From the NCBI GenBank assembly GCA_002118135.1, contig BDIU01000127.1, forward strand, positions 124,001 through 188,000: a stretch of DNA of 64,000 nucleotides, given 5' to 3'. Both the position numbers and the translations under genes were made by a program. This document shows positions 43,601 to 56,049 of this stretch, one piece after another (position 1 is the stretch's first letter; each line of letters begins with the position of its first letter). The notes beneath the pieces were generated by a model, which was not told where the DNA came from, did not search any database, and was given only the letters and a program-made list of their open reading frames with translations. The DNA is from Trebouxia sp. TZW2008. Lineage: Eukaryota; Chlorophyta; Trebouxiophyceae; Trebouxiales; Trebouxiaceae.

Positions 43601-44561
43601 CTTCATGTTGCTGGTCGCACATTCAGCCAAGGCACTTTATTTTCTGGATGTCCTGAATCACATGGATGCGTGGAGAAGCCTTCATTTGCTCTTGCAACCA
43701 GCAGGTGGGTCAAGTTGCCTGGCTTGTCTTTTGCTTTGTGTTGCTGACACCCTGTTGCTGCCGCTTGGACTGTTGTCAGAAGCCTTATGCTGAGGGACTT
43801 GACACACATGGCGTCTGTGCAATGCGCCATCAGATGAGCTGACTGTGATTGACTTGCCTACACAATTGCTGATCACTGGCAGCTCACTGTTGGTTCAAGC
43901 ATCCATGCCAATCAATGCACCTGATGCCTGCATGATATGGCCATTGACATGCTTCATGGCATGCAGGCCTGACAGGCATTTGAACATGCCTCCCTCTGCC
44001 AGTCCTGAGCCTGAGCAGGAGCGCCCTGGCAGGAGCAGGACTGTCACCAGAAGCCCCACCATTGCCTCAGCCCCACAAGTCACAGAACAGGATGATCAGA
44101 TGGCAGTCCATGCATCTCAGGTGTGTTCTCATGAACTGTGTGCAGGCTGACTTGTGACTACGCAGCAGCTTGAGGCATCATGCCACACCTAACATGCAAT
44201 GTGTCAATTGTGTTTGCCTGAGTCCATATGCAGGCTGACTTGTGGGCAGGCAGCAGCTTCAGCTATCATGGCATATGCCTGACACTGTTGACCTACACTG
44301 TGCTGCGCTATGCTGCATTGTGCTGTGCTGAGTTGTGCTGTGCTGTATCAGTATCTGCAACATGTCTGTATGCCTCTGGTACTAATTGGATTTGTGGTCG
44401 ACGATGTGTACAATGAAATGTGTATTGAAGCTGTCAGCTAGCGCTCATCTGTCTACTGTGAGATGCAGGTCATGGGTGCAAATGCAGTCAGCAATGAGGT
44501 GGAAAATGAGTCAGAAGAGGAAACAGATGAAGTTTTCATGGCAAACATGTTTGCTGAGTGA
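37670..44561 (+). CDS. RING-FYVE-SYLF protein (CFS1-like)
   Basis: Exon 1 (ATG 37670) and the exon from about 37912 encode a C3HC4 RING: CSICCDTLGKYGGPVTLPCG, then HNGCLQC and CPLCRRAIP. It is followed by about 80 residues of linker. The FYVE zinc finger starts with PPTWLPDSHAQTCGNCQQPF (about 38240-38302) and continues at about 39055-39220 with RRSRHHCRLCGGIFCAACTS and RLCDPC, the PI3P-binding signature. The SYLF lipid-binding domain follows: PEKGIPAAVLQGAAGFAILS (about 39595-39665), VGFGWSAALGSGLVVVR (39967), ALDMVSLGWGLQAGGALHDL, CGNIHCGVGGNVSLAVGPVG (about 40880), SKGAYI, GVSVEGTLITTRDRANQDFY (about 43345). An acidic tail ends VFMANMFAE and TGA at 44561. FYVE-SYLF is the plant CFS1 architecture, acting at endosomes and in autophagy. 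The added RING suggests a ubiquitin-ligase function. Confidence 0.85.
38290..38500 (+). repeat. degenerate ~65-70 bp intron repeat
   Basis: Three to four units share the strings gcgcaacatg(c)c(t)catttgcgc, agtg(t)aatgtagcttgca and gcctacatttatgct. They lie immediately after the first FYVE exon. Confidence 0.65.
38925..39070 (+). repeat. duplicated acceptor of the main FYVE exon
   Basis: The string tatgcat(g/a)(t)tgttgttgttgctg(g/c)a(a)agcactgc occurs at about 38922-38956 and again at about 39029-39063. The second copy is the polypyrimidine/acceptor plus the first codons of the FYVE exon; the first is a decoy. Confidence 0.7.
40035..40430 (+). repeat. three tandem copies of a SYLF exon
   Basis: CAGCTCTGGACATGGTGTC...GGGTTGGGGACTGCA(A/G)GCTGGTGGTGCAC, encoding SALDM(V/M)(S/P)(L/V)GWGLQAGGA(L/P)HDLL(I), occurs at about 40044-40130, 40195-40275 and 40340-40430. 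Offset is about 150 bp. Copies 1 and 3 keep IVLRNR and a donor; copy 2 loses frame at its end (ILCATG). Confidence 0.88.
40600..41180 (+). repeat. tandem copies of the VGGNVSLAVGPVGRQAD exon
   Basis: A full copy at about 40862-41020 encodes VQAFCGNIHCGVGGN, VGPVGRQADANM and CSKGAYI. A frame-broken copy lies at about 40710-40800 (same DNA, stops in the coding frame). Partial copies lie at about 40625-40665 (RGRQADAF) and 41105-41175 (a shifted copy of the LGRSGAAVCYSYSCSKGAYI end). Confidence 0.8.
42385..43040 (+). repeat. three ~220-250 bp tandem intron repeats
   Basis: Three units share gcagctgcatgcac(c)a, cattg(g/a)c(a/c)tctgtc, gctctgt(c/t)aacagggc, ggcatctgtaca(g/c)(c)ccata(c), ctgctgctcatgtgctgc and gcaatgc. 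They start near 42390, 42625 and 42865. Each has a gtcaacag acceptor-like core but no clear coding block. They lie in the intron before the GVSVEGTLITT exon. Confidence 0.75.
43480..43715 (+). repeat. duplicated VEKPxxALAxSRW exon end
   Basis: gtggaaaagcctcaatctgctcttgcagccagcaggtgggt (about 43504-43544) recurs at about 43670-43710 as gtggagaagccttcatttgctcttgcaaccagcaggtgggt. The offset is about 166 bp and both keep the AG|GTGGGT donor. The first belongs to the LYAALHQLMDRVEKPQSAL exon; the second is a copy of its end. Confidence 0.8.
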
Positions 44562-45321
44562 CCTAGCACAGCTGCTGCGTTGTTGGTCCAGCCGCCTCAA
44601 GAGCAAAATTTCTCTTGACTTGCAAGCAATTCAAGAGAAATTTTGTTGTCAGCATTTGTGTACATACAGATCCCAATTGAAGCAGGCTGTACCATATTCA
44701 ATCTTGTTTTGCAAGCCCTGTTCATGCTACAGCACAAAATGTATCCTAGCAGCAATTGCTTTGGCAGCTTCTAGATTGCCAAAAATCCAGCTCACAGGTC
44801 AATGTATCATGTACCCTTGTACATAGTGTATAGAGACAAGGCTCATTGTGCTGTGCTGTCAGCAGCGCAGCTTTCAACAAAGCTGTAATGTCGTTTGTAA
44901 TGATTCTGAACCTGTATGAGTGTGCAATGGCATGTCAGTCTCCAGTTGCACTGGGGAAGAGCCCGATGTTGTCTGAGCGCTTTTGCACAGGTCTCAGTTG
45001 ATTGGCGCTGACAGCTTGCCACCTGATTGGTGAAATCGCGATGTAGCATGCCATGAAAAGCATTGCATCTGCCAACTTGAACAGACTGACAGCAAAGTGA
45101 GTCACCGACAGACAGTGTCGTGATCAACGACAGTGTTGCATGGAACATGCTCTGCAGAGGCTTTGCAATACACCCTACAGCAGCAATGTCTGAACTTGCT
45201 CTGCAGTGATGACGTGAACAGCAAATGCTATGCAGGAGCACTTGAGAAATTGTGTTGGGTACAGCCCATCTTACAAGTGAATGGCTAAGCCTAACTTTGT
45301 ACAATCTACCTCACTTGCAAG
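44562..45321. other. 3' flank of the RING-FYVE-SYLF gene
   Basis: A TGTAA motif lies about 320 nt after the stop codon, near 44883, and could be the polyadenylation signal. No other gene is recognised. The stretch ctgtgctgcgctatgctgcattgtgctgtgctgag just upstream (44298-44350) is a TGCTG-rich simple repeat in the last introns. Confidence 0.4.
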
Positions 45322-45531
45322 GTGACGATATATCATAAGGTTCAGGATCTATCTAAGTTGCCTAAGATAGTAACCCCTGCAGTCACCTACACATTGCTGA
45401 GATCTAAGAATCCTGCATTTGATTCATTTGTAGACAGAGTGTGCAGAGGCCTGCAAAACCAGGTTGCTTACCGAGAACAAAAACAACAGCGTCAAAAGCA
45501 AATCAAATTCATGTCAGTCAGCAACTCCTAA
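45322..45531 (+). CDS. orphan coding exon, unknown protein
   Basis: A 69-codon open stretch follows a ttgcaag junction. It reads VTIYHKVQDLSKLPKIVTPA, then NPAFDSFVDRVCRGL, then a Gln/Lys-rich end (REQKQQRQKQIK) and a stop. The amphipathic pattern looks protein-like, but I recognise no family and find no partner exon upstream. It could be the last exon of a gene whose other exons were missed, or chance. Confidence 0.3.
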   Translation: MTIYHKVQDLSKLPKIVTPAVTYTLLRSKNPAFDSFVDRVCRGLQNQVAYREQKQQRQKQIKFMSVSNS

Positions 45532-45784
45532 CAGATCGCGGGTGAAATCAGTGAATGACTTGTGCTACCCACTCCTATGAATGGTAGCACAGACATCACA
45601 GGGCAGGTGGTCACAGCATGAAAGCAGAAGTAAAAATAGTTGACAGCAGGAATCACGTCAAGTCGAGTGTAACTGTACTTTTGGGCCACCTATCTCATGG
45701 TATGCTGATCACTGTAAATGTCAACTGTATCAGGCTTCACCGAGCTTCATCATTGTCTCATTGCTACTGCCTACTGTTGCTGAT

Positions 45785-47327
45785 CTATTTGCCAATGCTG
45801 GGCGCACTCTGTGCAGCAGGGGCTGTTGTTGGGGCTGCAACTGACCTTGAAGGACCTGGAGCAGGAGCAGCAGCTGGTGAGTAAGCTGGCTTGCCTATGA
45901 CAATTGAGGCAAAGCTAGGATCTACAAGTGCGGGTGTGGACACTGGCTGAATTTGACTACTTGGCACTGGCTGAGATTGACTGCTTTGCAACAGACTGCG
46001 TCCAATGTTTGATGCTGAGTGGATTTGACTACTTTGCAGCAGATGACGCCCAGCAACAGGTGCAGTAGCCGCAGCAGGGGCAACAACAGGGGCTAAAGCC
46101 TCACCAGGAGCAGGTGCCTGAGCTGGGCCAGGGGCTGGGGCAACACCCCTGGATGCTTGCAATAGGTGGCGGCCGCGGGAAGGTGCAGAGGCAGCTGCAG
46201 GGGCAGTCTGAGGGGCATGTGTGGATGAGGCTGAAGGGCCTGGGGCTGGTGCATGAGCAGGTCCAGGAGCTGGTGCACGTGCTGACTGAAGCAGGTGCCT
46301 GCCACGAGAAGGAGCAGAGGCAGCTGCAGGGGCAGTTTGAGGGGCATGTGTGGTGGAGGCTGAAGGGCCTGGGGCAGGTGCGTGTGCTGGTCCAGGAGCA
46401 GGTGCACGAGCTGTCTGAAGCAAGTGACGGCCACTAGGAGCAGACTGAGCAGCAGGGGCAGTTGTGGGGGCACGAGCAGAGGCTGAGGGGCCTGGTGCTG
46501 GTGCATGAGCTGGTGCAGCAGCTGGTGCATGAGCCTGAAGCAAGTGGCGGCCAGTGGGTGCAGACTGTGCTGCTGGTGCTGTGGTGGGTGCACGCACTGA
46601 AGCTGAAGGGCCTGGGGCAGGTGCGTGAGCTGGAGCTGCAGCTGGGGCACGTGCAGCCTGCAGCAAGTGACGGCCTGATGGAGCAGACTGAGCTGCTGGT
46701 GCTGTTGTTGGTGCGCGAGCAGAGGCTGACGGGCCTGGTGCTGGTGCATGCGCGGGTGCTGCAGCGGGTGCGCGTGCCTGCAGCAAGTGTCGGCCGGTTG
46801 GGGCTGACTGAGCTGCAGGAGCGGTTGTGGGTGCACGCACTGAGGCTGATGGGCCTGGTGCTGGTGCTGGAGCATGTGCGGGAGCGCGAGCTGCCTGCAG
46901 CAAGTGACGGCCGCGAGAAGGTGCAGATGCTGCTGCAGGTGCAGTCTGTGGGGCGCGTGTGGTGGATGCTGAAGGGCCTGGTGCTGGTGCTGGTGCGTGT
47001 GCAGGCGCTGCAGCTGGTGCGCGTGCCTGCAGCAAGTGTCGGCCGCTAGGAGCAGACTGTGCTGCGGGGGCAGTTGTGGGTGCGCGTGCAGATGCTGAAG
47101 GGCCGGGAGCTGGAGCGTGAGCTGGTGCTGCAGCAGGAGCGCGTGCTTGCAATAGATCCCCTGCAAGTGAAGCATATAATGTTAGACCTCTGCTGCCGCC
47201 AATAGCTTGAGACGAAACTTAAACTTATGCTGAGCGACATGTCACAAGCACGGCTCGCGGACTTACTTGCAGAGGCAGATGAGGCCACCAGTGCCAAAAT
47301 CAGCAGAGCGCAAGCTGAGCTGCGCAT
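45785..47327 (-). CDS. secreted Ala/Pro-rich repeat protein (arabinogalactan/HRGP-like)
   Basis: Exon 1 (47327-47267) encodes a signal peptide, MRSSACALLILALVASSASA. A donor GTAAGT and an acceptor at 47160 join it to one long exon (47160-45785), about 475 residues in all. Directly after the signal peptide comes RDLLQ. Then about nine units of 36-42 residues follow the pattern A-AP-x-APAHAPAPGPSAS-x-RAPTTAPAAQSAPSGRHLLQ. The motif GRHLLQ occurs nine times, plus one GRSLLQ. The APAPGP and AP/SP runs are arabinogalactan glycomodules once hydroxylated. The last units lose regularity into a Ser/Gln-rich end (SSQSQPVPSSQ) and close at QSAPSIGK. It is probably a cell-wall or matrix glycoprotein. The opposite strand is also open in places because of GC-rich codons; I treat that as a shadow. 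Confidence 0.88.
45870..47155 (-). repeat. in-frame coding minisatellite of the Ala/Pro-rich protein
   Basis: The DNA is repeated in units of about 110-130 bp, matching the protein units. Two subtypes alternate: RAPTTAPAAQSAP(S/T)GRHLLQ, and (T)HAPQTAPAAASAPSRGRHLLQ. Units in the middle of the array are nearly identical, which indicates recent unequal exchange. Units at the 3' end are older. Confidence 0.88.
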
Positions 47328-48763
47328 CTTTGCTGTGTGCCGAAACTTTGCTGGACTACACTACCTGCGCCGCAGACAGATTGTGAGTACGAGGTCTTAG
47401 AGAGATCTAGCTGAAGCTGCTGACCGATGCATCGCGGAAAGTAGAAAATAGCATGAAAAAGGCATCGATGTGACAGATGCATGCTGACATGCTTATAACA
47501 GAAGTGAAACAAGCACCGCGACAAAGGCAGCGCCTGTTGTAGTCACCGAGACAGAACAACAGAACTACGGCTGGTTTGAACGCGCGCACCGACAAGCTGG
47601 GAAAAGCACATCGCAGTAGCAGTCAACAAGACACAGGATGTTGTGAGCACATTGCGAGGCAACAGGCTAAGCAGCCGGCTGAACTCCGATCGCATAGTAG
47701 TCGAGAACCTACCTAGGCGAGACAAGCGAAAGCTTCTGGCTGAGGGCAGATGCTGGCACTAACGCTGTTAGATCACCAGGATCGCCTCAGACCGGCTGGC
47801 AACGGCAGCAGATGTCACAGGCCGCAAGCTGCGCGAACAGACAGTATGGGACAGCAAACTCTGTGACTTGAGACAGGGCGGCACCTCGGTCGGATGGTGT
47901 CAAATGGCCACTTTAGATTTCGGGCAAGCGGGGTCGATGTCGTAAATTCCGCTCAGACGGCCCAAATTGATTGAGAATTTACGTTTTAACGGAATATCCA
48001 AAATTACCGGAAGTCTCGCCGAAGATTGACAGCTGGACAGCCGCTCGATATGACCACATTCGCACGTGCTTACTAAGGCTTGTTCCTGATGAGAGATGGC
48101 GCTAGAGCAACTGCCACCAACAGACGCAGGGCGTGTGCCGGTTCGTGGAAGCGTCTTGAGGCAAGACGATTGTGATCTATAGGCTAGCTAGGCGACAATG
48201 CAGGAGAATGCTTGTTGCAACTGCCATCACGCCGATGCTGAGCACCTGCATAGGCATGCAGTGCCCGCTGCAGGGCCATGTCATGATCTCAATGCATGCA
48301 GAATTTTGATCGGTGATAGGGTTGTTTGAGCCCAAGGTTTCTTGGAGCTGAGCGATTTACACTGAGATCTATCCCTCAAGTTCAGTACACAATCATGGCA
48401 GTTCAACTATTTCACATGGCATGACATTGTGTGTCTAGAGTTTGGACATGCAAAGCGAGCTAAGAGACTGAATGTCTGAGGCAGCTGAAAGCGTTTGATG
48501 CATGACATCTGGCTGATATGAAGGCACCTGCCATCCAGGCAAGTCAGCAAAAGGCATTGTGCCTGTCTTGAATGACATGGTACTGCCTGACACTGACTCA
48601 CCAAGAGACACAGGGCTCAATGCCTGACGCTTTGAGATCCACAGCGCAATCAGCAGCTGATAATGATGGGCAAGATCTGACAATGTCAAAAACAAACAGC
48701 ATAAGAATTGGCGCGTGCTGTCTGACAGGCATTGATACACAGGGGGGTCAGTGTGCGAATGTC
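47328..48763. other. about 1.4 kb with no recognised gene
   Basis: Upstream of the Ala/Pro-rich gene and downstream of MSI1, both minus strand. Short open frames on both strands lack family features. No repeat array was noticed. It should hold the promoter of the former gene and the 3' UTR of the latter. Confidence 0.45.
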
Positions 48764-52230
<3,467 letters not shown>

Positions 52231-52390
52231 CTAGAACACTTGTTTCGCTGTAGAGTGTGACCTAGCAGGAGAACCCCAGCCTGCTGAGAGACCTCGCACG
52301 GTTTGTTCTTGCCGCGGCCTAGCAAGCTCCTAGACAGCACAACGGGTTGCTGTTTGGTCAGAACAGAAATCCAAGAAGCGATCGAGGCCG

Positions 52391-52900
52391 CTATGCCAGC
52401 GAAAGTGCGAGCTCAGAAGCCATGCATGCGTTTAAACGCCGGCTCATGAAGTCGGACTCAATCCTCAGCATGCTGAGCACTGTGCTGAGCATGCTGAGTT
52501 CGAATTGAGTCAGGAATCTACAAAGGCCAGAAAGAGATTCCAGCAGGTCTTCTTTTGGCTCTATTCCAGGCATGACTTGCCTTGACGTCAGCAAAGCTGT
52601 CTTTGCGCGGCAACTTGAGCGCATATTGAGCGCATATTCGACCTGTGACGTACTGCAGCGCATCATGACCTCTGGGGAGGTCACCTCCCAATAGCTCAGC
52701 GGCTATTTGTAATAATTCATGCAAGTGCCACAGCTCCGACAGTGCTCCCACAGCTGCATCGATGAGCTTACACATCTTGCAATTGGCTGCTTTGACTGCT
52801 GCCTGAGCAAACGAATATGCTTTTGCTTTTGGAACTGTGCAATGGCAGACAAGGACCTTAGGCATGCCCAGAATCGTGAGCTTAACTGTCTCTCAGTTGC
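52391..52900 (-). CDS. possible small gene of unknown function
   Basis: Between the 5' end of MSI1 and the 3' end of the holocytochrome c synthase gene. A minus-strand stretch (about 52865-52570) is open and protein-like: MPKVLVCHCTVPKAKAYSFA, then MCKLIDAAVGALSELWHLHE, then LLGGDLPRGHDALQYV. At about 52572 a GCAAGT could be a GC-type donor, with acceptor TTTGTAG near 52510 and a short terminal exon. I recognise no family, and the start and end are not secure. Confidence 0.3.
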
Positions 52901-53354
52901 ACGCAATGCTACAGCTGTTTGCATGTAAGAAAAATTGTTCAAAATGAAAGCAGTCAATTTGTTATCATGAGCAGAAAATGATTGCAGAGGCACCCCTCAA
53001 TGACGTGATGCCACTGCTCCAAAGGCAGCTGCTGGTTATTGGAATGTGACCAGAGAAGCGCACAGAATGGTCCCCTGCAAAAGTATCTCTAGACACAAGG
53101 CATCCTAGACACACACAGTTCAAGAAGAAGGGTAGCAGCAAAAATGATGATGCAAGTGAAACACTTATGTCTATAACCAGTCTAGGGCCTTGTTACTGGT
53201 TGAGTGTTTGTGACTCTCTTGAGTCAAGTTCAGAAACACTGACAACATCAGCATCAGGCAACACGTACTCAGCACAAAAGGTTAGTCAGCAACACAGAGC
53301 AGCACACCACGTACTATCTATTCACTCTAGCTATGCTACAAAAGGCAGGCAGCA

Positions 53355-55221
53355 TTATCCATTTGTCCTGACCTCTGTGCCAGACTGCTTGAAGTGATCA
53401 CTCGTGTGGCCAGTGATTGGACATGGAAGCCCATACTTGGCAAATGTGGTGTATATGTTCATTTTGACTCGGTCTAAAGCAGCAGTTGGTGTGTCAACCG
53501 CTGGTCGCACCCGCAATGTGAATGCCTGCGCTTCGCAAGCAATAGAAGATGAGACAATGTGCGCTGATGACTGCACTGTGTGAGAGTGCAGGCAAGCTTG
53601 AGCATGCAACTGTAGTCTCAGCACAGTCAGTTTGCGCTTTCTGGTCATTACATGAAAACTGTCCATATTGTGCCTGAGCTATGCTAATCAACATGAATGT
53701 GACACATGACGAGACAGCAAGCCAAACACAATTCAGCATGGAAGGCGCATGTTAAACCGTCTTGAGTCTTGTGAGCAGGACATGTTTGGGTGCTTGATGC
53801 TGGCATGAAAGCGCACCTCTGGACTGCCAGCCTTGTCATCATCAAAGTAGAAGTCAATCACATATCTGACCTCCTGGCCACATCTATCCACAAACCAGTC
53901 ATGCCTATCAAAGGGCAGGGGCCCTCCTATCCAACTCATCATCCTTGCCATTGGACTACAGAAAAGCACAAAGACATCAGCAGGTTTGCAGACTTGGCCA
54001 ATGTTCAGCATCAAGACAACACAAGTAGTCATCCAGCGATTCTGGGCTGCTGTGATTGCCAGAGGCGGCTGTTATGACGCCTGATAGCGCACCAGACTTC
54101 TTGTATTTGTCTTTTCTTTGGCTGTTCAAGTGCTTGCATGCATTGTGATGATGCTAAGCATTGGAGCAGAAAGATGGAGATGGCTGTGCATGAGCATTGG
54201 CAAAATGCAATTTTGCAGCTTGCCTGAGTCCATGTGGCTTGCTCATGAAGCACAGCAGCTTGGGATCACGATGCGCATTTTGCAATGCTTGCATACATTG
54301 CGACAATGCTGAGCAGGGGAACGATCGAGATTGCTAAGCAGAAGACTCGCTGACAGACGGCAACTTTGCAGCTTGCCTGAGGTCATGTGGCTTGCCCAAG
54401 AAGCGCAGCAGCTTGGGATCACTACACGTCTCATGATGCAAGGATTCCCACTGCAGAACTGAGCGCCATGTCAACTCATTCATTGCTGCAAACACAAGAC
54501 AGTCAGCACGTGAAAGCTTGCTTGCAAAGGTGCAGTTTTGCCATTGAGGCACTGCACAATACAGCTTTTGCAGCTGCTATGAACATCTCACGATGTCAAT
54601 GTCAATGGCAATGTCCCTCACTATTGTGTGCATGGAACCTGGTTGCCAAGCTGCAACTTTGCCATTGAGACTCAGCACAACACAGCCTCTGCAGCTGCTA
54701 TCATCATCTCAGAATGCGAATGACATTGTCACTCACTATTGTGCGCATGGACCACTGCATCCATGTCAGCTTCTTCCACATCGCTGCCTTTCCCTTTCCG
54801 CTTCAACGCTGCGTAGTTGCAACATCTTTGCTGTCAACCTTGCGCAGGGAGATACAGTCAATATGGTGACACACAGATTGCGCAGCAGCTGACCATTATA
54901 AAACATCTGAGGTGAAGGGTAGACCCATGTTCCTTGTGTTCCACCCTTGGGTATATTCGACACTAGCCTTGCTGTTGATATAAGCTGCCGCTGACCAGCG
55001 CAAGGTTGCTGATTGGCCTCTCTAGGCATGTTGTTCCTGGGATCCATATCACTGGAAGGACTGCTTGTGCTGGCTGTGCTGCCGCTGTCAATACGCTGGT
55101 TATACACATTATATACAGCTGTGCTTCTCTGGCTTTCAGGCACGGGACAACTTGACGCTTCTCCTTGACCAACAACTGGACATTCCGCTGAGGAAGTGTC
55201 TTTGCTCGAGGATCCACCCAT
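53355..55221 (-). CDS. HCCS: holocytochrome c synthase (cytochrome c heme lyase)
   Basis: Mitochondrial intermembrane-space enzyme that attaches heme covalently to apocytochrome c (system III). The first exon (ATG 55221) reads [15 protein letters not shown] and contains two CP heme-regulatory motifs (AECPVVG, SSCPVPE). It then has [10 protein letters not shown] and [20 protein letters not shown]. The next exon gives [18 protein letters not shown] (about 54790-54735). About 54480-54370 gives [17 protein letters not shown] and [13 protein letters not shown]. About 53945-53765 gives [32 protein letters not shown] and RFHASIKHP. The last exon gives [20 protein letters not shown] and ends at 53355. 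All family blocks, including the heme-binding His region ([14 protein letters not shown]), are present. An in-frame ATG at 55506 would add 95 residues with a hydrophobic stretch (ALVILAVVIL). I prefer 55221 because heme lyases usually start near the CP motifs. Confidence 0.9.
54150..54760 (-). repeat. duplicated exons in the heme lyase gene
   Basis: The exon encoding [20 protein letters not shown] (about 54425-54360) has a copy at about 54265-54200 reading [20 protein letters not shown]. The downstream intron string (cagcattgtcgcaatgt / agcatcatcacaatgc) is also duplicated. The VVHAHNSE exon end with its intron (cattgccattgacattg...) is repeated at about 54760-54680, 54645-54600 and 54560-54530. 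Confidence 0.75.
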
Positions 55222-55506
55222 TCCAGCACAAACGGTTTTCAGTCGAAAGGCACCGAATGCAGATGGCACTTGCTGCCTGCGCAGGGCGTCGCGAATTGCA
55301 TCGGACGTGAGAATGACGACAGCAAGAATTACAAGAGCTGAAGAAGACGAACAGGTTGTCGTTGGTCCTTGCTGAAGATGCATCACCATGACTTCTGCTT
55401 GTTGGGATGTATCATACAACGTGACGCAAAGTTCTGCTGCAATGTAGCTACAGCCCCTCACGCCTTCTATGCCTGCACTTTCAGGCACCAAAACAGTCAT
55501 TGACAC

Positions 55507-56049
55507 AGGTCGTCTCTATGTCTCAGCTAAGCAGCGCCACCATAATGACCATAAGGGTCACAACATCCATGCAATCGAGTCTATGTTGTGCCTAAATTTG
55601 TGCTTGGAATGATCAGATCGTACGCTGTCAAGGAGCGTAGGCAGCGTGTTGCATTCTTTGCTTTGTTGCAGCCCAGACCAATTTGCCCATTTCAAATAGC
55701 CGAATTTGTCTACTCTACTCTGTTTCGGTGCGATTGACCGGGACAGGCCTCAGCGACGGTTTTCTCAGTGGCTTTTGCGGTTCTCAACTGCGGCTCAGTA
55801 AAGCCAGTGTGCTTGCCGTGCGATCAAGAAGAAGCAGTTGCTCCGCACCTCAAACTTGAGTGATCTGTAGTTCCGTCGATCAGTGCCCAGCGCACAAAGC
55901 GAGGGCCACAGGTCCCACCGGCGCCACTCCAAGCCTGTGGTTCACTTTCTCAATCTGCATGCTGCCAAGTGAGGCGCACCTGCCCACGTTCATGACAACT
56001 TTGCAGGCTAAGAGATCTGCTATCAGTCTGCTCACTCTGACTGTAGGTG
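55507..56049. promoter_or_regulatory. divergent promoter interval (HCCS / IFT52)
   Basis: Between the start codons of the heme lyase (-) and IFT52 (+). No core element was assigned. A plus-strand open frame at 55860-56063 has no family match and probably represents 5' UTR. Confidence 0.4.

Noticed and set aside
46114..47049. Long plus-strand open frames antisense to the Ala/Pro-rich gene
   Set aside because: They arise from the GC-rich codon pattern of the repeat (Leu/Val/Gln-rich with no domain). The minus strand has a signal peptide, a consistent splice and a repeat motif.
55222..55506. N-terminal extension of the heme lyase from the ATG at 55506
   Set aside because: It would place 95 unrelated residues before the usual start near the CP motifs. 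It is kept only as an alternative.
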